Origin: Campanula takesimana
Taxonomy: Eukaryota; Streptophyta; Magnoliopsida; Asterales; Campanulaceae
DNA: 64,000 nucleotides
Direction: 5' to 3'
NCBI GenBank assembly: GCA_026119855.1
Contig: JAOWBW010001441.1
Span: 62,001-126,000, forward strand
Below, one piece after another: positions 35,543 to 46,300 of this stretch (position 1 is its first letter; the number at the start of each line of letters is the position of its first letter). The position numbers and the translations under genes were made by a program. Below the pieces are notes generated by a model. It ran no database searches, was not told where the DNA came from, and saw only the letters and a list, made by a program, of their open reading frames with translations.

Positions 35543-36100
35543 ATATGAGCAAATGACATTGAACACTTCAATTCATTTGGGTACGGCCGTACACTATCAT
35601 CAATCTCACTCATCAAGAGGCCAAGCAGATATCTCTCTTGAGAGAGAGACAAATCCCATCTTGACTTATCATTCTTCCCTACATGAATCCGATTATGCCA
35701 ATCGTAGCCTTTATAACCACCCGGTTAGGGGTAGCGTTTGAGTACGTCAAATATAATGTTCATCATGTGGAAGACTATGATAATCTCAGGTCTAAGGATA
35801 AATGATATAACTATTATGAGATTTAATTATAACATCTGACCATGACATAAACTCATAGGTGGGTCAAGTCCAGTGCTTGTTCTCCAACAAGTACCCATAA
35901 GTTTAATTTGTATCACATACATATAATCATCATATGATTATCGATTAAACTTATACTAGTCCTTCATAAGTACTAGGGACGGGGATTATTATAATAAACA
36001 TGTAAAATATATAATAGTCCAGGGTTGTTATCTCCATAACAAATGAGAACATGATGCAACGTAAGGCCTTTCTCAAGGGCCTAGGGCATAATCTCCAACA

Positions 36101-39100
36101 ATCTCCCACTTGCACTAGGCCCAATCAATGTGTATCCAATACCATTGAGCTTAGCTTATGACCATCATAACAGCATGTGGAGGATCTTATGTAGGAAGAT
36201 TGTCCTTGTTATCATCATAAGGTATTTTACATATTTTTACATCTCCCATGTCAACGATTTCTCGTAGAGATGGAAATGTCTGAGTTTGTGTTTGGATCAT
36301 AGATGAGCCTTTGGCACCTTAGCTTGTGCAATAACCATTATTTCACAACAAAGGTCCATATGATTAGTATCACTAGAAACTATTTCTAGTTTTACCAATA
36401 ACACCTATATTCAAACAATTCCCTTAGTTACAACTCTTGTAACTAAATACCCAATTTTATTCGTAGAATAATTTATAGTGTATTTGCTTGGAACTATTCC
36501 AACTAATAGCACTCACTTTAAACATATATTTATACTGCGATTTAAATTACCCTTATCGATGTAGAACTATGCATCTATGTAACCATTTACTAGATCATCT
36601 CTCATGTCAACTACCATCAAGAATGCATCCTTAGTTCTTCTCAAGTACATAAGGATATTCTTGACCACTATCTAGTGACTTTCACTAGGATATAATTAGT
36701 TTGTTCTCATCATACTCTAAGTATACGAGTTATCCCGTCTAAGTATATAATATGACATACATGATAGATCCAATTGCCGAAACATATGGAATCCCAATCA
36801 TGTATTCTTGCTCATTAGTCTTCTACCAAGACTAAGTCTTGCCAAGAACATTGTCATTAGACAACTTTGCAAGTTCTTCTCCAAGAGTCTTGCATACTGA
36901 ACAATTCAGTACTTTGTCTTTATAAGTACTTTGACACAAATCAATCAACTTCCTAGATTTATATCAATAGATATTAATTCCAAGGATGTAAGCGGCTTCT
37001 TCCCAAGTCTTTCATTAAGAAACTCTTTCAAAATGAATTATATGTCAACCACATATACAAGACTAGGAAATAGACTATGCTCCCACTAATTTCATAGCAA
37101 ACACAAGTTTCATCTTTGATTAATTTCAAACGATTTGAATACTTTATCAAAATGATAGTTTCAACTCCAATAAGCTTGCTTAAATCCATCCCATAGATTT
37201 CCGCAACTTACATACTTTATTAGAATTTCTAGACTATCAAAACTTTTAGGTTGTATCCAATATATCCTTAAGTGAGTTCCCGTTAAGGAACGCTGTTTTG
37301 ATATCCATTTGTCAAATTTCATATTCCAAATATGAAGATGTGACATTGAGAATTCTAATAGCTTAAAGCATGACTACTAGTGAGAAAGTTTTATCATAGT
37401 CGAAATATGAGTAAACCTTTTCACATTTAGTCTTGCTTAATTAGTATGTTCCTTGCTACCCATGTAAGTTTTCTCCAAGAAAACTCAATTCCATCCTTTG
37501 GTTTTTACACCTTAGGTTAGAATGATCAAGTTCCAAACTTGATTATTATACATGGATTGTCTTTTAGATTTTATGACTCCAAGCCATTAATCTAATATGG
37601 AGCGGACATTGCATTTTGATAGGTGGTAAATATGTCATTCTCAATGAACTTTACCCCAATACTTTCTATTATGAGAAATCCAATATTTCTTGTTATAGAT
37701 AGTATCCTATCATATATGCAAGTAACTTGTGTAACTTGAATGAATTTTCACAACTCCTTGTGAATATTTGTTCAACTTCCATCAAAGGTTTTAATGTGAT
37801 TTTCTAGGTCTCGAACCATTCGAGATATATTTTATTCCCCCTGGTTCTTTTAGAGATAAACAATTTATCTAGAAAAGAACCATCGCTAACAAACAATTTG
37901 TTTCTTAGAAATAAAATAATATCCTCAAGTTTCCTTAGGATATCCCATGAAAATAAATTTATTAGATTTAAGTGTGAGCTTGTTCCAAACAAGTCTTTTC
38001 GCAAAAGTCTCACTTTCTTAAATCTTCATGAAAGACAAACCGAGCTTTCTTTCATTCCATATCACATATGGTTCCTTTGAACCTATTTTGATGGAACTCA
38101 AATTAGTGTAATTATAGCGGTTTCCAATGTATAACCCCAAAATAAATAGTGGATGATCAATTTGACTTTATCATCTAATGAACCATATCCAATAAGGTTC
38201 TATACCTCCACGTAGACACATCATTCCAAAATAGTGTTCTTGGTGGAGTTAATTGTGAAACAATTTCACAACCTTAAAGATGATTGTCAAATTCTTTGTT
38301 CAATTATTCATCATCACGATCGAATCGGAATCTTTGAATAGTTTTGCCAAGTAGTACCAAAATCCTCTTTTAGCATTGCCACTTAGTGAACCATATACAT
38401 CAACATGTATTAAGGTTTAATAAGTCACTAGCCATTTTACTACTCCTAGTAAAAGATGTCTTGTCCAAGTAAATAAGATTTGCATATATCATATGATTCA
38501 AAATCGTATGACTTTAAAACTCCGTCCCATAGAATTTTAGATATGCATTTCTCATTTATTCGATCAAAATAATAATGCCTTAAAAATTTAATAATTTATG
38601 TTATAATCTTATTCATTATTTTGTTCTTCAAGATTTAGGATATTAGATTTATTTATATGATTTAACAATACAATAAAGCAAATCATAATAAATAAAGCAC
38701 TTTCTTATTTTCAATAAGAAATAAATATCCTTCATTATCTTATAACAAAATAATACTTTCTACTTAATAAATAAAGCCACTTCATAAGTGTTCTACGAAC
38801 AATGTTGCAACTCTTGCACCATTACTATTCGTAGATTAACCTTACTTTAAGTAGTCTTTCAATTTACTAATTCTTACACATTTTTACTAATGTGGGATCA
38901 AATCCGGTATCTAATACCCAATAATTAAAAATAGAAAGATTAATCTTATAACACAAATGTCTGAAGTAGTAGTCTCACTACCATTCACTTTCTTTGATCA
39001 TTCAGAATTTCGATTGCAATTTTAAATGGTCAATCCAATTGCCATATTACAAAATTGCATTATTTAGAGTTATTACTTTTAGCCACAATTATTTTCTTTA

Positions 39101-41220
39101 GGTTTGACAATATTTGTCTTACCTTTATCTTTTAATCCTTCTTTCCTTTTAGAAATTCATTAAGTCAAAAATTAAATTTTTGACTTAGACTATCATCTTT
39201 CCGAAATTTAGTTCAGATATTGAGAGCACAAACTGTATGGCCGAAACTAAGCCAAAAGGCATCCACAATTCCGTACATCATTCAGAAATTTAGAGAACAG
39301 TCCATACGGCCGAAACTAAGCCAAAAGGCATCTACATTTCCGTATGAATCTGTAGTCATGTTTCTAAATTCCATGTCTCGTAAATTTAATTGATTTCAGC
39401 AATCAAGAACAATTCATGATTCTGATTTCAGTTTATCTGAATTCTGAATTGACATCACTTTTTAGGAGACACGGTTTCGGAAACCAGCAATGTGAAACTA
39501 GATTCAACCAAAAGAAGTTTTGAACTTGACATTTAATTTCAGGAAACACAGTTTCAAAAACCAGTCATCTGACAATTAAATTCAACTCAAAATATTTATC
39601 ATAAAAGTGGTAGATTTTAAATTTCCAAAATTTACCTTAGAATTGCTTTCCTTGATTCAATTATGATTTGGTGTTCATAGTGATCCAATCATCACGATCA
39701 TCAAAACCAAGAATAAACAATTTATTCATGAATATTCGATCATTAACAAGTTAATCAAATTAAATTTTGATGATCCTACGGAATATATTAATCAAATTAA
39801 TACTGCAATTTAGGTTACTTAGGATTATTAAGAATGTATAATTTTCGTTCTTGCTTTAGAACGATTCTTAAGCTCATGATCCAATCAAAGAAATTAATTT
39901 CATTCTCTTTTAGCTTTTCCTTTTAAAGAACAGATCGCAGTAATAAACATAATTAAAGCATAATATAACATTCTACATAAATATGCAAATAAATATATAC
40001 ACCTATATTTCATACCAATCATTTTAGAGATAAATTATTTGTATTTCATAAATACTCCCACTAAATTATATAACCTTCAAATACAACAATTGTATAATAT
40101 AATTTTAAGTGGACTAAGATCCATATTTCACTCAATTTTGAGTCGGCTAGGGCACGACTGCTCAAAACCAAGTTATTTAGGTAGACAATTCTTGTCAATC
40201 ATATCATATATGACTCGTAGATATTTTATGAGATTATTTTGGACATCCAATGACAAACATGTTTTAATCTCATCTTGTGCCTTAGGCCAAAAACTGTTTT
40301 GATAGCCTAATTAAGTCAAACCACGTTAAACGTATAGGAAACTCCGATTCACTCATCTTGCTCATACACTGATAGAATCAATGCACCTCACTAGGGCGTA
40401 ACCTCCATAAAACTACCTGGTGTATTCACAAGTGTTTTAATAGTGGATTGGCACATGACTTAAATTTTCAAGAATGTTCTTTCATATAGCAACGCGCATA
40501 ACAAATGTATAATTAATCCAATTAATTAATGAACGGATACTATGTGAATATAATTATGAATTTTAGATTTTCATAGAGTCCTACTCTTGGTATAATACAT
40601 ATTGAATAATAAATTATTTCATAGAGTCCAACTCTATTAAGAATGCATTACTTCATAGAATCCAATTCCATGAACAATACGTATTCTATCATGCATCTCC
40701 AAGTCTGAAAAACACGAATTCAGAAATCTGCACTGCATGCGAACTGCACGAAAAATCTGCACGAATTCGTGCATTGCACGCGAACTGCACGAAAATTCTG
40801 CACAAAATTCTGGACTGCACGTAATCTGCACGAAAATTCTGCAAAAAACGTGTATTGCACGCGAACCGCACAATCGCAATTTATCAAATCTTGATCCTTT
40901 AAGAATTCAACTATTTATGATAATCAAATTATCATAAACATCAAACCCTAAGAACAAATAATTTGTTCTTCAAGATCAAGAACCATCAATTCAATAATTC
41001 AATTAAAGAGATTGATGATCCGATAAATAGATTAATCATATTAATCATGCAACTTGAAAACCTTATTCATAATCATACTATATCATGTATAATTGTTTCA
41101 CCAAACAATTCACATAAATCCCTTATTCTAAATTCACATCATGCTAGATCATATAATCAAATCATATATTTAACATGATAATATTAAAATAACCATACAT
41201 GAACGGGGCTCTGATACCAC
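36101..41220 (-). pseudogene. Copia gag-pol interior, heavily decayed
   Basis: On the minus strand only scraps of pol remain. They include QMDIKTAFLNG (reverse transcriptase motif A region) at 37311-37279 and a stretch near 37804-37940 (FISKRTRGNKIYLE) that fits the spacer after the Copia integrase. No ORF exceeds about 90 codons. Stops and frame changes are dense. The right part (about 38.5-41.2 kb) is AT-rich without recognisable gag motifs, apart from a cluster of ctgcacgaaaatctgc repeats at about 40725-40870. Confidence 0.75.
41208..41219 (-). other. Primer binding site of the Copia element
   Basis: gctctgatacca on the plus strand is the reverse complement of tggtatcagagc (tRNA-iMet site), one base from the 5' LTR that begins at 41221. 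It fixes the element's orientation as minus. Confidence 0.95.
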
Positions 41221-42771
41221 TGTTGGGTTTTGAGGCAACATGCGCAGCGGAAGACGGCAATATAAGATAAACAAAACCCTAAGCCCCAAGATCCATTTAT
41301 GATGATTAAATTAATAGCAAGATAAATTTAGAATACTAACCGTTGTAAAGCGTTTAAATTTTTCGGATCTTCAAATCTTCAAGTCTTCAAGCTTTAGATT
41401 TGATCTCCTCGTTCTCCGCGTTCATCGGATCAGGATCACAGGAACACGAACTTTGAGATGCTAAAGCAAGCATCCTCTATGTGTATCCACACGCGAACGA
41501 ATATCTAGAACCATTCTAGATCTGGATTGCTAGACCCATTAGAAAACACACTTTTCTAATCTTCAAAGGCTTATATGAATTTTGGTGTTCTTGAGCTTTT
41601 GATTCTCAATCTAAACTCAATAATATATTTCTCAAATACATGGAGGCTACCAATAATGATACAATATCAATTAGGGCTGATTTGGGGTGTTTGAACATCT
41701 ATTTATACTCACAGGTCCTTAACCCTTAGTCTTTGAGTCTAAATCCCGTCATAGTTCAAAACTGTCCAGATCGGCCTTCCAGCGGTTTGTACGGCCGCTC
41801 CTTTTAAAGTGCTCGGCCGAGTTGCATGGCTGAGTCCTTTAATCTACGCTCCCGTGCACACTGCTCAGAATGGTGTATGCATTCGACAAATGCACTGCAC
41901 GGCCGCTCTTTTTAAGGCGCTCGGCCGTGCACCCCAAAAACTCATTTTTAGCCTTTTTAAATGATTCGTTCTATTGTGTGTGACCCCATAGGATTATATT
42001 AAGTTGGTAATGAGTCCAACCAGGGTCAAACTCATAAATCATGAGCGGACTCTAGCAAGCCATCATGACTACCCAATTAATATAACTTAACGACGTTCGT
42101 TCATCCTTATAGAACATATCACAATCCTTTTGCCACGCGATATCATATTGGACATAAGTCATGGTCCACGTCAACTTATGTTGTCCAATGCTTTCTCGAT
42201 CCCGAGTAGATTGATATGAGCAAATGACATTGAACACTTCAATTCATTTTGGTACGGCCGTACATTATCATCAATCTCACTCATCGGGACGCCAAGCAGA
42301 TATCTCTCTTGAGAGAGAGACAAATCCCATCTTGACTTATCATTCTTCCCTACATGAATCCGATTATGCCTATCGTAGCCTTTATAACCACCCGGTTAGG
42401 GGTAGCGTTTGAGTACGTCAAACATAATGTTCATCATGTGGAAGACTATGATAATCTCAGGTCTAAGGATAAATGATATAACTATTATGAGATTTAATTA
42501 TGACATCTGACCATGACATAAACTCATAGGTGGGTCAAGTCCAGTGCTTGTTCTCCAACAAGTACCCATAAGTTTAATTTGTATCACATACACATGATCA
42601 TCATATGATCATCAATTAAACTTATACTAGTCCTTCATAAGTACTAGGGACGGGGATTATTATAATAAACATGTAAAACATATAATAGTCCAGGGTTGTT
42701 ATCTCCATAACAAATGAGAACATGATGCAACGTAAGGCCTTTCTCAAGGGCCTATGGTATATTCTCCAACA
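41221..42771 (-). repeat. Copia 5' LTR, intact
   Basis: 1,551 bp, from tgttgggttttgagg to ctccaaca on the plus strand, without the two insertions seen in its partner. Adjacent to the primer site. Confidence 0.95.
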
Positions 42772-43295
42772 TACGGGTCGGGTCGGGGCCCGGCGGGCCA
42801 GAGGGTTTGACCGTACCCGAACCCGACGGGTTTTGGAATTTTGTTATCAAACCCGTCTGCCTCGGGCCGAAAAGCCCCGGAAACGGGTCGGGTTCGGTGG
42901 AATTGCCATCCCTAGGTGAGGGTGGGATAAGATGGAAGGAGGGGTGGTATTTGGAGGTGGAGTGGGTAGGATGGTGTTGTATGTGGAGTTGCATGTGTTC
43001 CGGAAAATGACTTACGGAGTAGAAATCCGTAACTCATTTTAGTTAGAAAAGTGGGAAAATCATTTTCTGGTGCGTAACAAACACCAGAAAATAGGGAAAA
43101 CATTATCCGGAAGTTGTTTTACGCAAAACAAACGGAACCAACTATTGGGGAAGAAGTGCAACGATTAGAGGGGAAAAAGAAAGGTGAGTGTGCTTAAAAT
43201 TTTGGGGGTGTAAATAGCAATCCTCAGCTGTTAATCCAGGGCCATATTTATTTCGCGAATCTCGCGGTTTAATCGGCCGCAGCCAACCTCTGCAT

Positions 43296-43304
43296 AAACC
43301 CTAG
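43296..43304 (+). promoter_or_regulatory. Telo-box in the HTD1 promoter
   Basis: aaaccctag about 90 bp before the start codon, followed by pyrimidine-rich leader (ccctttcctaccctccctccctcc). Telo-boxes are frequent in promoters of plant translation and ribosome-biogenesis genes, matching the gene's predicted role. The site is short, so the functional claim is inference. Confidence 0.55.
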
Positions 43305-43389
43305 TATTTCCCCCAAAACCCTTTCCTACCCTCCCTCCCTCCATCCTTCCTTCTTCACATCAATTTACACACTCTCCCAATATTTTGCA

Positions 43390-46300
43390 ATGGTTCGGAG
43401 CATCAAAAGCGCAAAGAAGCTCAAACGAAAGAACAAGGTTTCAACTTCCTCCTAACTCAATTTCAAATTGGATGTCAATTTGTTAATTAGGGTTTTATTG
43501 AGTAATGTTTTTGCCTACAGGGAGGATCAAAGAAAGGAGAAGGGTCTTCTTCTTCATCGAATTCGGCACCTGAAATTCCAGCAAAGGTATGGCAACCAGG
43601 TGTTGACAAATTGGAAGAAGGTGAAGAGCTCCAGTGTGACCCTTCTGCTTATAACTCTCTTCACGCCTTCCACATTGGCTGGCCCTGCTTAAGGTTCCCT
43701 CTTTTTTGTTACCTTCTAATCTTGTCATCAATTGTGGTTTTTCTGTTGGGTGTTAGAAAAGTTCTGATTTTTCTGTATCATTTTCAGCAAGTTTTGATTA
43801 TTTTTTTTAAAAAAAAATTGTGAATGAATTTTGTAGCTTTGATGTGGTGCGTGATTCTATGGGGTTGGTTCGGACGGAGTTCCCGCACACTATTTATTGC
43901 GTTACTGGGACACAGGTGAGCTAAATTCCCTTTCTTATTGGTGTTATATTGTGTGGCCAATTTATGTATTTCTTATATATTATTTGTAATTTATCCCATT
44001 ATCGGTGATTACCCATAATGTATAATTCTGTGAATGTAGCGTCTAGTTTATGGTTTTTGTACACTTGCATTTGTTTCCCATAAAAAACGCAGACTCTCCG
44101 GAAAAGACAGCAGCGGACTCTTCAATAGTTAACCCATGGTATAGCCTTTAGTATCGCGCGCGCGCCGCATCCCCTTCGGGGCTGCTCAAGTTGACAGATT
44201 TCATCCACTCAGACATCAAGTTGTGTGCATAAAAACGACCGTTGGCGACTGGAAGGAGAAGGGAGGGCGACCGTGCGAGCGGAATTCCACTCGGTTAACT
44301 GCCGCTACGGCTGCTTTGGGACCTGCTATGTTAGTGTTAGTCTAGCCGAATGGCCTTGATTGCCAAGATTGTGTTTTTATAATTGCTGTAGGTTACGTAT
44401 TTGGTTGCATGGTAAATTGATGAAGAATATTTGATTATTCTTTTTTCTCTATTTTTGTTAGTTTCATTTGTCTAATAATTATGTTGAACTTTGTGCAAAT
44501 TCTATACCCTCATGTGTCTTTATTTCCATGTTTTGTTTATTTGGTTTTGCTATTTATACCTATCAGGGAGGGAGAAACAGAGGGCGAGTTATAACAGCTA
44601 CAAGTGTAACCAAGAATGAATACTTTGTTGCTATAAAAAAAGAACCAAAAAAAAAAAAACCCTCAAGACTACACATCTGAATGGGTGTGTTTGGGCAAGT
44701 AATGTTCATCACCTACTCCCGAAAAGTGATGTTGATTGTAGAAGAAGCTTAACCTACCGTTCTCAATGTTCTCTTATACTATCCATACACTATCTTCTCT
44801 TTTTGTGTTGTCATAACTTTGACCATGTGTACTTGGTACCATTCTGCATCTGTTTATACCTACTTTAACTATATGCATTTGAATAGAAAATGCATAGTTG
44901 GGTTTTGTTAGTTTTACATTATTTTGATGATAATGCTTTCTATAACATAATTATTTGTCTTTGTTTTGAAAGGCAGAAAAAGCTTCCTGGAACTCTATTG
45001 GAATATTTAAAATATCTAACATCTCCGGGAAAAGACGTGAGCTAGTACCAACCAAACGATCTGCTGACGATACAGATATGGATAGCGAGAGTGATGATAG
45101 CGATGAAGATGATGATGCAGAGACCGGTGGATCTGGTGCACCAGTTTTCCAGGTAAAGTTTTGTTTCTTAACTACACATGCGGTGATACTGTTGTGCTAT
45201 CTTTTTGGACTCAAATCTCATAAGAATGTTCTTTTTTCTGACAATCTTTATTTTTTGAAATTGTGTGTGCAGATCCGTAAAGTATCTCATGAAGGATGTG
45301 TGAATAGGATTCGGGCTATGACACAAAGTCCCCACATATGTGCATCTTGGGCAGATACTGGTCACGTGCAGGTATGACTCTTTGAGGAAAGATTGTAACA
45401 GTTCTTTGTGCCACTATCACATGTATTGGACTTACTTTTCTTGGGGACTTGATAACTGCATTAAAACAAGATGACTGATAAAGTAATAAAAGCAAACCCC
45501 TGCTTGAGGATCGTAAGCCTATTTTGTAAATTTTTGTGAGTTGATGCTTGTTTAATCATAAGATTAAGCGTTATGTCCCTAGCTGTCTCTGTCTTTGGAC
45601 AGTCGCTTAGACATTTAAATAGAGGAGTATCCATTGCATTCTGTATGAAGCTGCCAACCAAGCAGGTACGTTTTGATTTTCAGACTATTGAACTGACAGA
45701 CCCCCAGTAGGCGGAACCATAAGGTTTAAATGAAGAAAATTATGGAGCATGCTGAGGCAGGTGTGATTTCAGCAGCAAAAAGTAACAGTTTAGCTCGCAA
45801 CACCGATGAATGTTTTTGTGCCTGGTTGTCTCTCAAAACATTGAGTATGAAACCTGTATTCTCCATGGACAGGTTCTTCATAGTAGCACCCCACAGAATA
45901 TGTCCCAAAAAGAACAAGCATTCTCTACTCGTAAGCAATGTTCTAAAAAGCGTTAGGCGGTCGCTAGGCGCCGCAGCAGGGCCAAGCGCCTATCTAAACG
46001 GGACTTAGGCGGGGCCGAGAATTCAGAAATAATTATAATATCTTAGGCGGGACTTAGGCGTTTCGTGAACGCCTAGCGCCTAGGCGGGGACTAGGCGGCC
46101 TAGACGGGCGTCTTTTAGAACATTGCTCGTAAGAAATATTTGACTTTCTGACCCTTATATCAACTCTCTGTTTGGTGGTGTTGAGTGTCCCAATAGAGGA
46201 TCTGTGGACTCCGTAAATCGGAAGATAGGATTTCCGACTTTTGCATTTGACTTTATGAATCCGCCTGGTTTGTGATTATATTTTGTTTCTACTTGAGCAA

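Larger units (their letters stand above)
32347..36100 (-). repeat. Copia 3' LTR with a hAT MITE and a solo LTR inserted
   Basis: It aligns with 41221-42771 in three blocks: 32347-32701, 33490-34134 and 35548-36100. The gaps are exactly the inserted elements 32702-33481 and 34135-35542 plus one copy of each duplication. The intact partner LTR shows the empty sites (41572 and about 42220). Confidence 0.95.
32347..42771 (-). mobile_element. Copia LTR retrotransposon, minus strand, decayed
   Basis: The LTRs are at 32347-36100 (3', with two later insertions) and 41221-42771 (5'). The 5-bp duplication TACGG (32342-32346 and 42772-42776) is exact. On the minus strand the LTR starts TGTTGGAGA and ends CCCAACA. 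The initiator-Met primer site lies at 41208-41219 and a purine tract (caagtgggagat, reverse strand) adjoins 36101. The LTRs differ at roughly 2-3 percent of positions in the parts I compared. Confidence 0.93.
31654..42914. mobile_element. hAT-type MITE split by a Copia element
   Basis: TAGGGATGGCAACGGGCC ... GAATTGCCATCCCTA with the exact 8-bp duplication GGTGAGGG (31646-31653 and 42915-42922). Only 31654-32346 and 42777-42914 belong to it, about 0.83 kb. The rest is the Copia element 32347-42771. The acccgaacccg / cgggttcgg arrays are typical of this MITE family. Confidence 0.9.
31481..43140. mobile_element. Outermost TIR element of a nested stack
   Basis: The left end aaggctccgtttgtgtcgcgtaaaac and right end, reverse complement tggttccgtttgttttgcg, are inverted. 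Inner blocks (gaaaatgattt...ccggaaaatg and cattttctgg...) also pair. The flanks ACTAT (31476-31480 and 43141-43145) form a possible 5-bp duplication. Without the insertion 31654-42914 the element is about 0.4 kb. The superfamily is uncertain. Confidence 0.65.

Noticed and set aside
35316..35741. 141-codon plus-strand frame
   Set aside because: It runs across the solo LTR end into the Copia LTR; the same tail occurs at 42224-42412 in the partner LTR.
40039..40302. 87-codon plus-strand frame near 40.1 kb
   Set aside because: It is antisense within the decayed Copia interior and shows no recognisable domain.
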